Positions 23,201 through 35,200 of a DNA stretch of 64,000 bases are shown piece after piece. Source of the DNA: Zantedeschia hybrid cultivar (taxonomy: Eukaryota; Streptophyta; Magnoliopsida; Alismatales; Araceae). The notes beneath the pieces are model-generated. The model did not search any database. It saw only the letters and a list, made by a program, of their open reading frames with translations, and was not told where the DNA came from. The stretch spans positions 4,512,001 to 4,576,000 of the forward strand of contig JARZZO010000011.1 of assembly GCA_030544215.1 (NCBI GenBank), in the 5' to 3' direction. How positions within the stretch are numbered: the stretch's first letter is position 1; each line of letters starts with the position of its first letter. The position numbers were made by a program, and so were the translations under genes.

Positions 23201-26200
23201 TTTTTTTGATATTATCAAATGAATGAAAGTGGCTTTTTGCTGCCTTAAAAAAAAAAGTCTTAGAGCTTTGTCGCCTCCAAGAGCAAATGAAGCCCCCTTG
23301 ATCTCCTCCTCCGCGAAAGTGGCAGATAGCTCCTCTCTCTTCACCAAGGAAAGGAAGGGGAGAAGATCGTCAACAAAGGAAGGCCTTGCAAAAGGCTCTT
23401 CTGAGAACAACCTAGAGTAGAAATCCCATACATGATGTCTAATTTGGAGATCCGAACAGAACAGTTCCCCCCCCCCTTAAGACATCTGGTCTGGTTCACC
23501 CTCCTTTTAGCTGAAGGTAGCCTCTGAAAATAAACAATGTTTCTGTCTCCTTCTCTAATCCATTTCTCCCTACCCCTCTATTTCCAAAAGATCTCCATGT
23601 CAAGAATGTCACTGAAATCCTATTTGAGTTGCTGCCTAGTGACCTTATCATCAGAGTCTAAAAGACCCACTTCTTCCAAAGCATCCAAGGCATCCAGCTT
23701 TTCCAAAATTTTGTCCTTAGCCAACTTTCCAGGAAGAGACCTTGTAGCACCTATGAAAGTGAGCTCATGGGCTAAGAGCTTCAATTTGGAAATAAGTCTA
23801 GCTATGGCATCGGGTCCCAGTAAAGACTGCCTCCACACTTCCTCAACCAGCTCAAGAAAGTCGTCCTGCTTCAGCCAATACTTCTCAAATTGAAATCTAG
23901 GACGTCTATAGGACCTCCCATAGAAACGAAGGAGGATAAGCCTATGATCAGAAGCGATCATCTTCATACATTTTGCATAAAGCTAAGGGAAGTGGTCTCC
24001 CATTCTACAGAGACCAAAAACATGTCCAACCTAGAGAGAGAAGACCCATCTCTCAAGTTAGACCAAGCGAAGGTTGCATTAGAAGTGGGAATATCCACCA
24101 GACCAGTCTTTTAAGTCTTCCATGTCACCTATAGGGGAAGAGGTAACATTCCTTTCATCTGGAGAAGTAACGGCATTAAAGTCCCGCCCACCACCACCAC
24201 CAAGGTCTACCTGCCTGCCTTTGAAATGCATGTAGCTGCTCCCACAGAATCTTCTTATCAATCTTGTTCTAAGGGCCATAGATTCCAGAGAAATCACATT
24301 CAAAACTATCTTTAAGACATCGAAATTTCAGCGTGATAGCAAATCTATCCATGTGTCTGAAGCCTACAACCTCCTCCAACTCAAACGCATTCCACATAAT
24401 CATAATCCCACATGCACTCCCCACAGTAGGGACTTCAACTCCTTTCGTCAGCCTAGACCCCCCCTATCTCCCTCATAATGGCTTTCCCCTCTTGATGCGG
24501 GACAGCTAACGGACTCACTAGTGGTGGTAGGAATCAGCAACAATCATTAAATTATTAGGCAGATGCAATCTAGTCGCAAAATGTTTTAGTTAAATAACCA
24601 CACTAGCAAATAGAAATAGTTGAATAGCCGTCCCTCTCGCGATGAGGAAGCGTGAGATCGTTTGGTAGTTGAGGAACTACCACAAGTCTAGGAATTAACT
24701 CCACCCAAAGTTCTGTCGGAACTCGGGATCGGTACAACGCACTCACAGCCAACAGTGATGGTAAATCACGGACTAGGTCCTATCTCACGATTCGGCGGCA
24801 GATAAAAGCAAATACGAGACAAGCAAAATCGTAGGGAAAGGGCTAGCACGTACCTCCACGCTGGTGTGTGGGAGAAGATCACCCGGTGCTTGTGTACCAC
24901 CCTCCAAATACAATAAATTAATGGCCCACTCCTCGCAGGGAGGTAAAAAGTTACAATAATCACAATAAAATGATCCGGGGTGGTAAACACAGCAGCTGAC
25001 GGGTTAGCGGCCGCACGAAGGTCGCTGGCAGGCTGCCTCGGGAAGCGTGCAACAATATCAGCACTCCGAGATGGTGGCACCAAATCGAGGCGACTGATGC
25101 AGGCCTCGGAATGCACAATCGGAGTCCTCGGTATGCGTGCAACAATGGCATGCAAAACGAGGTAGATCGGACGCTGGTTGCTGCGAAAGTGGTGCGCCAG
25201 GAGGTCGGCACGCAAATTGAGGTGGCTGAAGCGGGTCTCGGGATGCGCGATCGGAGCCCTCGGTAAGCGAACAAAAATGGCATGCAAAACGAGGCAGGTT
25301 GGCAACAGCAGCACTCAGGTCTAGATAGGCCTCATTGATACGAACCCAACGGCGCAAACGGCATGTGATTTGGAGCACGGACGAGATCGTGACGCTGGCG
25401 GTGCGATATGGTTGCAATTGCACCATTGTCCAACCCACACAGATCTGGCTTAGACCCTGGTTGCACCCTAGTTCGGACCAGGGTTGAGTCAGGTGGCTCG
25501 AACCAACTAGAGACTGGGTTCGGACCCGATTCAAGCCAACCTGACTGAACCAAATTGAAATTTAAAGGAGTTGGCTAGGGCTTGATCGAACCGGACTCGG
25601 TTCAACCGGTTCGGACCGGTTCATTTAAAGGGCACGAACCCCATTTCTTCTTCCCCTTTTTCTCCTTTCTTTCCACCCTAACTTAACATGAACGACCCGT
25701 GAAGGGGGGGAGAGGCCGACGAGTGGGAGCCTGCGGCACTGGCGACGGCAATCAAAGCCGGCGATGATGAGGGCCAGCGGCGCTGGCGGCGGTGGCAGCA
25801 GGGCGGGACTGCGTCGACGGCGGCGGCGGCGGCCAACAAGTGCGGCGGTGGCGGACGACAGCGATGGCGGTGGGGAAGGCAGCGGCGGACGGCGGCGATG
25901 GCGGTGGTGAAGGCCGCGGCGGGTTCCGACGACTACTACAGGCGGCCGTCGATGCTCTCTCGTCTCCTCCTTACTCCTCTTCTTCTTCTTTGTTCTAGTG
26001 GCAGGAATGCGATCCAACGGGTGAGATGATATTGGAGTATGGGGGAAGAAAACCGATAGGAGGCAGGGGTGGAACCGACCGGCGTCGCACCGGCAGGTGG
26101 TCTCCAGCATCGCACCGGAGCTGGAGGTCCTTCGGCATCGCACCGAGGAAGAATGGAGGGGTCTCCGTCACAAAGACCTAAAGGTGCACAGCAGGTAGAT

Positions 26201-29200
26201 TTCTTTTCTTCCAAATTTTCAGCATCCCCTTTTAAAAAACAAGACATGCATATATAAGACTTCTTTGTAACTCATGTCCCTTGAAATTCCTATCAGACTC
26301 TAGGACTCCCCCCCCCCCCAAATTTACGTTTCTATAACCCCCAGACAATATAAAAGTACATGATGGATCATAAAGGGTCCTAATAAAAGCAAATAAATAG
26401 TGTCTCATGCCTCACATAGGCTCTAGCGCGTCCTCAAGCCACAACGATACCGGACGAGCCCTCCGACGGCGGTAGACAAGGTCTGGACGGAACCGGACTG
26501 TAGCCCTGGTGTCCTCACCACCTCTGCTTCACACTTTGTCTCCTAGCTACACAGAATATCCGGTCTCCCCCTCCTTTTAAAGTCTCTTACCAACCTCCTC
26601 TTCTCTTTGCCACACACACCCCTGAGATTCCATAAGGGGATTGTCATAATGAAAGATCTACCTCACCCTAGGGGTGTTCACTATTCGGTTCAACCCAAAA
26701 AACCAAACCGAACCATACCATAATTATAGTTTGGTTCGGTTTGAGAGTTGCCTCGGTTTGATTCAGGTTGGAATCACCCTCAATCTGCAAAACCCAAACC
26801 GACCTGTAGAAACCAAAGAACAATAATGCTCCATATAAAGCCCATATCCAGCACCGCAAGACAGTTTTATGTATGATCAGTGCTTAGATAGTATAAGGGG
26901 TTAAAAAAAAAGTTTAAGATTCCGATACCAGACTAAACGTTTCACACCACCAACACTTAGGCGCCGCATGCTCACAAGCGTGTTTTGTCTCGTTTAGTCC
27001 GAGATCGGAATTTTTTACGAAATGCATTGCCAACATAAACTATAAATGAACTAGGTAACCCATCCGTTCTAAACGCTCTACCCCCATGTGGCCTAATAAG
27101 AAGTTTAAATGTTAACGTGGGTAGGCATCTGGGCCCCCAGTTGGGTGCATGGTGTTTGGCTCCCAATGAGTTAGAAGCCCAAATGAGTTCAAACCAAACC
27201 AAACCGAATTAAATCGATTTTTTCGGTTTGGTTTGGTTTGGTTTATAAGAGTGGATTAGTTTGGTTCGGTTTGAAAAAAAATTCCTCTAAACCAAACCAA
27301 ACCGACCCATGAACACCCCTACCTCACCCCCCCTTGCAGCCACCTCCGGATCCCCCAATCCATTCATTCCCACCTCATCCTCTCTTCTTTTCTCCCTCTT
27401 AGTCGATCCCCCTGATGGGGGACAGAAGAGGAAAAAGGGATTTGGAGAGACTACCGGGGTCGCACCGGTAATGGGGAGGCCTCCAGCGTCGCACCGGTGG
27501 CATGGCGTCACACCCGGACGTGTCGCAGGGCAAATCTAACCCCGTCACAGGGTCGTCTTCTCCGTCGCAGAGAGGAACATCATAAAATAACTCAAAATTC
27601 GCAGCAAACATTTATTAATAAATAAAAATATATTTTACAAGAGTATTTAAAGAGCAAACAAACTATAATGACTCCCTAAATTTTACTCTAGACTAAAATA
27701 CCCCGAACATGAAAAAATAGTGCGAAAATCATACAAAAAATTATTTAAAAATACAAAAAGACCTAAACGAACCCCAAATGGGCCAAACAAAATATCTACA
27801 TACTCCTAATCCAAAATCCTTCACATCAAATACCCTATAGTATGTATCCGAGGCCAAGTTGAAACGAGATTGTCGAATCAACTAGATCATCCTCGAACTA
27901 CCATGTAAAACATTTCGGATCTAGATCTATATCATTCTCTCCCGGTTCGAGAAAACTCGTCCTCGAGTTTTGTAGTGTTGAAGGATCACGATAGCAACTG
28001 CAACAAATGAGCATAGCACTGCAAATCTAGAACTAATAACTGCATCGAAGTGCATAGAGTATTGCTCTGCATCATTAGAAAATTTACACCACACTTGATC
28101 GAAAACACGCGATCTAGAGGCAAGGTTCCTGTTTGTGAGGATGGTCGACTGAACATGCTTATCCATCGGCTCTGCGAATAGAGAATTCTCCAACAAATGA
28201 AGACCAGCCGCAACCATGATGGACTGATCCGATACAAGTGGGCTAGGCGGAGGCAGAGGGGCCACTATAGCTGATATGGCAAGGGGAGGATCAAGGTTTG
28301 ACCTCACAGAGGATAAGGATAGACATGGTGATGATGCACTATTGATGGTGTTCAAAGAACCTAAATTTGCTGGGATGGTAGTTAAGTCAACCTCAAATTT
28401 CGTGACCTTGCTTGACTTCAAACTAGGACATTGCACGCTTGAAGGATACTTGATTGGAAAATGAATTTTCCTTTCAAGTGAGGCGACTAGAGGGTGCACC
28501 TCTGTCGCTCATGATCCATAGTGGTTTGTCATTCCTCTATCCAATCTATGGCAATGCTAATATACGGCCTTGGCTTGGGAAGGATGGTACACCATGCCCC
28601 ATTAACATGAGAAACACCCTTGAAAGGCCCATAGAAGTCCACAAATGTTCGATCACCATTGAGTACAATTTATCTTATCTTGGAGAGTAAATCAACAATT
28701 GTGTATGAAATAAAATTCTCCTCTAGTCCACTATTACACAAGGACGGCATGTGCCTTGTTGGGCAACATAACTCCACTTTAGAAGACAGAGGAAGTCATA
28801 ACTATGGACGATGCAGGGTGGTCAACGGCAAGGGTTGTCATTTGGTGGGTATTTTGATCATTTTAGGATTAATTCTATAATTAAGTGTGTTATTTGGTGT
28901 ATATATGGTTCATTAAGTCTTAAATGTTGACTTAGACTTAACCATATGTAGGGGTGAGGCCAAAGGCATTTAGATACTATTTAAGTTTTAAGTATGTATT
29001 TTTAATTAATTATGTGGTTTCATAATCAACTAGGTGTTATCTAAGTATAAGTTTGATCATATGAACATAGGTGTTGTTTAGGTGTAAGTTCAATCATATG
29101 AACATGCAACATACCCACATACATACAATTATTTAGCACAAGAAGCACATTATTATTTCATTTGAAATTTTGACAAAGTACTGTCTTATGAAAGACAGTG

Positions 29201-32200
29201 TTACAATAAAATTTCAGCGGAGCTTCCCCTAAGAGAACCTTAGGAAGAAAACTCAAAAACTGAAGCCTCCTCCCTGCACGCCTGAACTAGTGCAAAGCAT
29301 ATAGTTTGAAGTCTTCAAAAATGGCAGCACTTCTCCTAGAAAATTTTAGGCCAAAGTAGGCATGCCCTTTCGTCTTCTCCCATGGGAGTACTTATAAGGA
29401 CTCGAGGACCTTAAGCGGTGGGGGACCCACCGTAATTGCCCATGAGAAGAGAAAGAGAGAGATGTGAGAGGGGGGTGAGGTACCGGCGGGGGTGCCACCC
29501 GTTAAGGGAACCGGTGGCCACCCCTCAACACCCCCTCCCTTTCCTCCTCCTTTTTTCTTCTCCTTTTTGCTTCAATAAATGAGAAGAACCCCATTTAATC
29601 CTCCCCTCCCCCCCTTCTCTCTTCTTTTCAGTCATTTGGGAAAAGGGCTTCCCCATGATTAGTCCAACGATTGGCCATCAAACACTATTTTAGTGGAGGT
29701 TCTACTAACATGGGGAGCCCAAATGAGCATTTAAACCCCATAAACAAAGGATATAAAAGGCCATTAACTCCCCCCCCCCTTTCTTTTTTTGAATTTTGAA
29801 AGAGAGGAAAGGAGGGAAGCTCCCCCCCCCCACCGGTTCCCCTCCTTGTGGGGACCGGTGGGACCCCCCACCAGTCCCCCCTCTCCTCTATATATTATTC
29901 AAGAGAGAGAGGGAGGGGGCCACTTGGCCATTTTTTTTCTTCTTGTTGCTGTTTGGGCTGTCCTTTTCTTACTATTTGGAGACTATTGGACTATGTATTG
30001 GGTCCATTTTGGACTGCATATTTGGGCCCATTTTAGACTGCCCATTGGGGTGTGCATTTATTGGGCTATTTGGGCTGCATTTTGGGCCGCCATGTAAACT
30101 ATATATCGAGCACCCATTGGGATGTCCTTAGCTTTATATTGGCAGCATATTGGGCTGCACTTGGGCCTGCATAGAGGAAATATTGGGCTGCATCTTGGGC
30201 CCATATTCTAGGCCTTTCTCTTGGGCTGTCTTGGCTCTTTTTGGACAACATATTGAGCCCCTCTTCTTGGGCTGTCTTGGACCTCTTGGTCAGCATATCG
30301 AGGCCTTTAGCGAGCCTCTAGATTGAGGTATAATCCTCACTCTCTTTTCTTTTCATGCATGCACACATATATTACATGATTGCATGCATATATGTATGTC
30401 TTTTTTGCATTGCATGACAACATGCACGCGCATGTTTCATATTGTTGTCATGCATGGAAATATTTTGGGACAAAACTCAGCATCCTTTTAAATCTAGTCA
30501 TTTTGACAATCGTATTAGGCCTGAATTGTTTACAAGTGCACCCTTGGGCTTAGCATTTGAAGTGAGCAAAATTTATCAAGAGAGATAACAATAAAAAGCA
30601 GACGTACACATTTTTGCCAATAAACAGATGTCTATGTGCCTAAATTATGCTTATGTGCCTAAATTCATAAAAACAAGACTTTTCCAACAGTGGAACAGAA
30701 TGGTTCAAAACTTGCATCATCCTGACAAAGGATAAAAAAAGTAAGTTAGTAAGTGATGAAGAAGAAGTGTCGCACCTCATTCTGAGCAAGCAACTTCCCT
30801 AGAGCCATGGGAAGGTACGGAAATACAGAAGGGCCTAAAATTTCAACCATGCGATGAAGAAAGGAAGTGATCTGCATATGAAATATGTCATTAGCTTAGA
30901 ACTTTAAAAGGAGGCAACACAAAGTCATGGTGCAGTACAGTTTTCTTACCTTATTTCTTAAGGGCGCAACATTTGGAAACACAACAAAAATTTTCAGGAG
31001 AACATCCAGCGTCTGAAATTCATGCAGACAACTTTAGGCAGAAAATAAAAGAAATCAATTGCCAAAATGATTTAGCATTTAGAGATCCCTAACACAGACA
31101 AATAAAATAAATCAATTGCAAAATGATATATAGCATTTAGATATCTTTAGCACTCGTGATGGCAAAAGATTATAGCTGCTTTCTGTTTAATATCTTGGTT
31201 CATAAGTGCTAACGTGCCCTTATCTTGGAGTCCTCTCTTCATTGGCCATTTATTATATGTCTCTCTTCAAAGTTCCAAGGACTGTTGAAAGAATTATAAG
31301 TATTGAGACCTTTAACAAGGCTTTGTTGGCAAAATGGTTGTGGAGGCTTGGAGATAATTCAAACTCGTGGGCATCATCCGTTGTGAAGGAAAAATATTTT
31401 CATCAGGTCAGCAAATGGGGACTTTATCCTTCTAGAATCTACAATCTCTCATCAATTTGGAAGCACATAGTTCAATCTGCAGAGATTCTCTCTCTTTCCC
31501 TCGAATTTAAACTAGGGAATGGTGAGGATATTCGATTTTGGAAGGATAAGTGGTGCTCTGATCTGCCACTGGAAAGTTCATTAACCTGTTCAACTTTGTG
31601 AAGAATACTGAAGCTTCAGCAGCTCAAGTTCTTTCAAGTGTTACAAATGTGCAATGGAATAATTTTTTGAGAAGGGATCCCACAGATGTAGAGCTTGAGG
31701 AACTGATCTCCTTAACTTAATATCATTAATCAGATTCGGATAACTTATGAAGAAGACGGAAGAATGTGGAGATGGAATAAAAATGGGTTATTCTCAGTTA
31801 GCTCTCTTGTGAGACTACAGATGATGGAGGTTGTAGGATGTGCTGGAATGAATTTGTGCGGTCCAAATATCTTCCGAATAAAATCAAATTGTGTCTATAG
31901 AAAATTGCTTGGAACAGATTGCCTACTGCACAGAGAGTAAAAAAGATGTTTCACATTCAAGATTTGAGATGTACTTTCTGTGCTTTGTTTGAAGAAGATC
32001 AAAATCATCTCTTTTATGCTTGTGGTATTTATTAACGTGCAGTGGAACACTCTCTGCAGAGTGTTGGGTATTACATGGGTTGAACACTCTTCTGTAATGG
32101 AAATGCTCAGATGGTGAAAGGGGGTGTGTCCTTATCCTGCTCACAAGGAATTGTGGTCTTTGTTCTGTCCTGCTATGATGTGGGTTGTGTCCTTATCCTG

Positions 32201-35200
32201 CTCACAAGGAATTGTGATCTTTGTTCTGTCCTGCTATGATGTGGGCTGTGTGGCTTGCAAGGAAGAAAAGGAAGTTTTGCGACAATTTCAGAAGTGTATC
32301 CAATATATTGACAAGAACAATCCATCTGGTTGAAGAATGGGGAAGGGCTGCAGGCTTAGCTCTGGATAGTAATCATGAGTTGTTAAGGCGCAAACCTGGA
32401 AGCTCCTGTTAGCTTGATATTGGTCTTTTCTTTCCTGCTTTATTGACTTGATAAAGCAGTTATTCTGTAATTTCTCTTTCTTTAACCTGCCTGTATACTT
32501 AGGGGGTTTCCTGCTTTTTGCATGATACTGGAGTGGGGGTGTTTTGCCTTGCCCCGGGGAGGCTCCTCTGGTCTCTACTATTCATTGTACCGATCTTTTA
32601 TCTCTTAATGAATTGTGGCATGATTAATGTCACTTTCCAAAAAAAACTAGGTTTATAAAATCCTTGTCAGCAAGTACAGTCTCATATATCCCAATAGAAA
32701 TCCATTTGTTTCTAAATTGCCACATGCCAAAACAAATCACAGCCTATTCCATAATAACGCAACCAAAAAATCATTTAGATCCAATCACAGCCTATTCAAT
32801 AATATCGCAACCAAAAATTCATTTAGAAACACTGTGCAAGCTAACTCAATGTGAGACTTGATTTTTTATTTTATTTTTTGAAAAAGATTTAAAGGTCTTT
32901 GTAATTTTTGGAAATTCAGTGATCTTGAAAAGAATGCTTCTTGTTTAAGGTATACATTTTGAGAACTTAAAATTAGTCCTCAGGGAATCTAATGGTCTGA
33001 ATCATGCGTCGATCCGTGCATTTGACCTCTCCTCACTGACCTCGATCAGTGTTAATTACGCCAATCACCGATTGGCAACCCTTGATTAACCGTCCAACAA
33101 GGCCCTTTAAGATGACATATATGAAAGGGAATCAAGCATCACATCACACCATGCACAGAAGTCACGACTTTAATAGTCATTTATTAAAAGAACCTTTTAG
33201 AGGCCTTAAAGGATACCCTAAAGGATAGTTAGAGGATTTTAGGATCACACAAGGACACGTAACAGGTATTAAGAGGATATGACTTCGGATAAGATCCTCG
33301 TTAAAACCCCGTAAAGGATACTAGGGGATTTGAATAACGTCCTTTAAGTATCCTTGAGATATCTTGATAAGACCATTGAGATAAAACTCAAGCAGCATTT
33401 TTCTTCTTTTGATTTATATATTTTTTTTTGAAAGAAGATGAACAAGGAATAGATTTAGTTAATGGGACATAACGGCCACCACATAACTAAGAACAATCCC
33501 CGAAAAGTTTAACGGCCCTCCAACCGATATGGAGGAACCACCCACCCATTAGTCCATTCCGTAAATTTGATAATACGATCATAAAACATGGGCAAAGCTT
33601 ATTTCGATATCCCTTTTTTTTAATGGATCACATTACATAACATTGGTCATTCTATCCGAGAGAATGAGCCATAAGGTATTTGACCACTCTACCAATAAGA
33701 GTGAACCAATAATCTTATGGTCATTTCATCTACAGAAGTGAACCACTAAACAAATGGCCACTCTACCAATAAGAGCGAACCATAAACATAATGGCCATTT
33801 CACCAAGAGAAATGAACCAATAAATTTTATTAATATGATTGCAATGTTATTAAATCAAGGGATTTTCTAGTCTCTTGTATTCCACGCATGAAGAGTCCTT
33901 CAAAAAGGGGCTTGGAGCATAGTCTTTGGTGTCAGGAAGTCTTTCTAGCAGAGTCTTCTCTTTTTTCTTGTCCTCGCACTGGGTTCTCCTTGTCTCTGCA
34001 GCGAATGACCCTTGAGGCCTTCTTATAGAGCCCCAAGGGAGCCACCAGGGGGGGGGGGGGGGGGGGCTCCCCCCACCGCACATCTCTCTCTTCCCTTTTT
34101 TCCTCTCTTTCTCAATCCCGCTGCCCCTCTCTCTCTAAGTGCAGGCCACCTTGGGTCTAAATTTTGAGGGGGAAAAGGGGACCGCAGGTCCCCCCTTTTG
34201 CTGCTGCTGCTTCGGCTGCTCCCTGTTGCTGTTGTCTGCTGCCTTTGCTGTGCTTCTTTGCTGTCTTTGTTGCGCTTCCCTGCTGTGGCAGCCCTTTTGC
34301 TGCCCCTTCTCTGCTGTGGTTGCTGCAGGTAAGCCTTCTTTTTCTCTTTATTTTATTGATGCATGCATGCACACATGCACGCCTGTTTTAAGCATGCATA
34401 CACATGTTCGTTTAGGGCAAAAACCCTAGTTTTGCTTTCATGTATGTGCATGTAACACATACACACCTAATGAGGGGGGGATAATTTAAACTTTGTTCAA
34501 ACACTCAACAACCACAAAGTTGTCAACAGGAATGAAATTTCTCGGGGGGAGGAGAATAGAAACTTGTGACTGTTATATTATGTCTTTTAATGTTGTCAAT
34601 GCCCTTTTCTATTTTATAGAGGGCACACATGCAAGAGCTCTACAGAAGGAGAATATCATATGTATTTATATCATATGTTCTTCACTTTAGTGGATAAGAT
34701 GGTGCCAATGGATCACAGCCTTCTCCATAATGTATATCATCAGCAACCAAAACCTCACTTATAAACATTGATAAAGCTAGCTCAACTACCGCAAAAGTTG
34801 TAAACATATTGTTTTTTTATTTGTTTTTTTGTTTTTGTTTTTGTTTTTTTTTTTTTTTTTAGGGGGGGGGGGGGGGGGGGAGAGAGAGAGAATAGAAAGT
34901 TATAGTTATTTCTTTTAATCTTACCAATGCTGATTTTCATTTTATAGAGGGAACATGTGCAATAGCTGTACAAAAGGAGACTGCAGGTCAGTTAACAATG
35001 AAAGAAAAATGAATAGGACAGAAAACAATTATGGACTACCACTTTAAACAACCCCTAGCACATCAATCTCTCGAGTACAAGAGTGGAGCAGGTGGGCAAC
35101 AGCGACATATCCCTGTGGTGTTTTCAGTTGCCAGAAGTATGAGACTCTTGAAGAGATATTTTTCTTTCTTGTAACCAAAAGGCGAAAGAAGCAAACAACA

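Larger units (their letters stand above)
18355..26668 (-). mobile_element. LINE split by three later insertions
   Basis: Minus-strand pieces read in the correct order as one non-LTR element. First is an endonuclease start (26660-26521, KEKRRLVRDFKRRGRPDIL) and continuation (24487-23257, with GGRDFNAVTSPDERN). Next comes RT (about 23067-21833, with GLHQGDLLSPLLFIL and LQYADDTILFLY). The zinc-binding tail follows (19282-18540, ending TIWALWLECNSRIF). The poly(A) end is at 18355-18361. Insertions are LTR F (24493-26520), a + strand LINE piece (23070-23256) and LTR C (19288-21625). Stops and frameshifts show it is inactive. The 5' limit may lie beyond the MITE at 26669. Confidence 0.85.
18042..30775 (-). 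other. PSD: Intron 7 (12.7 kb) made almost entirely of transposons
   Basis: Bounded by the donor GAG|gtgcgacac at 30775 and the acceptor at 18042. It contains a LINE (18355-26668) split by LTR C, LTR F and a short LINE fragment, a TAGGGG-type MITE, a gypsy remnant and LTR D. Only about 18042-18354 and 30483-30775 look like original intron. Confidence 0.9.

Noticed and set aside
25625..26143. 172-codon Arg-rich minus-strand frame
   Set aside because: Lies in the GC-rich part of LTR F, with low complexity and no family resemblance.
27340..27540. 5' end of the intron 7 LINE beyond the MITE
   Set aside because: No coding motif continues from the endonuclease start at 26660, so the extension is not supported.
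34139..34429. 96-codon Cys/Leu-rich frame
   Set aside because: Produced by tgctgctgc-type repeats in LTR E on the opposite strand to the element.
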